64,000 nucleotides of DNA. Origin: JALZAI01 sp038207565. Its GTDB lineage: Bacteria > Actinomycetota > Actinomycetes > Mycobacteriales > Jatrophihabitantaceae. The position numbers were made by a program, and so were the translations under genes. This document shows positions 63,987-64,000 of the stretch, one piece after another. Below the pieces are notes generated by a model that was given only the letters and a program-made list of their open reading frames with translations, did not search any database and had not been told where the DNA came from. The stretch's first letter is position 1. Each line of letters starts with the position of its first letter. The DNA lies in the NCBI GenBank assembly GCA_038207565.1, contig JBBQZQ010000020.1, positions 7,084 to 71,083 on the forward strand, read 5' to 3'.

Positions 63987-64000
63987 ACCTCCCCGGCTCG

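Overview
The window is high-GC DNA with GTG and occasional TTG starts, ATGA/GTGA gene overlaps and typical actinomycete families: a wax ester synthase/DGAT, a SigL-like sigma with a zinc anti-sigma, an MMPL exporter, PknB, DUF305/DUF6153 and several actinobacterial anti-sigma kinases. It is a chromosomal segment of a soil-type actinomycete (Actinomycetota). I cannot name the genus from sequence alone.

1-1660 is decayed: a CAU-anticodon tRNA (317-390) followed at once by a broken tyrosine integrase, then more recombinase-like and IS-like debris. 1661-7852 is the most striking part. After a SnoaL-like gene comes a tightly overlapping set for DNA alkylation damage: a sigma factor, an O6-alkylguanine transferase (ogt), a 2OG-Fe(II) oxygenase of the Oxygenase-NA type, 3-methyladenine glycosylase I (frameshifted), a DUF6941-like protein, a second ogt (frameshifted), a stand-alone Ada zinc domain, an unrecognised protein and AlkB. 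The activities of an Ada/AlkB/Tag response are present as separate genes, with a sigma factor at the head instead of an Ada-AraC regulator.

7853-15205 is mixed: a possible PH-like protein, fragments of a cNMP-binding domain and of a conjugative relaxase helicase, a MarR-DUF6069-membrane protein unit, a secreted esterase lipoprotein, a SigL/RslA-like pair whose sigma gene is frameshifted, a secreted AOC-barrel-like protein and an IS256 relic. 15209-29714 carries secreted and signalling genes: a sialidase-like repeat protein, a GGDEF-EAL protein coupled to a subtilase, two small proteins, a LOV-GAF-PP2C blue-light phosphatase coupled to an AraC regulator, an anti-sigma kinase, a NarL-type two-component pair and a PknB-type kinase. 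29969-46595 is metabolic (amidase, form II xanthine dehydrogenase/CODH-like operon, acyl-CoA synthetase, WS/DGAT, acyl-CoA dehydrogenase), mixed with STAS and anti-sigma kinase genes, an ABC-F protein and copper-type lipoprotein genes.

46756-61494 holds efflux and envelope genes: MFS, a UvrA2-like ATPase, an ABC exporter, DedA, a YceI-like protein, a histidine kinase, a response regulator fused in frame to a flippase-like membrane domain, and MMPL. The end (58560-64000) is again decayed (metallo-beta-lactamase and ferric-reductase relics) and carries two toxin-antitoxin pairs and a tRNA-Asn-like 3' fragment, which looks like the edge of a mobile island. Several otherwise conserved genes carry single-base frameshifts. 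Either this strain is losing them or the assembly has indel errors; raw reads would decide.
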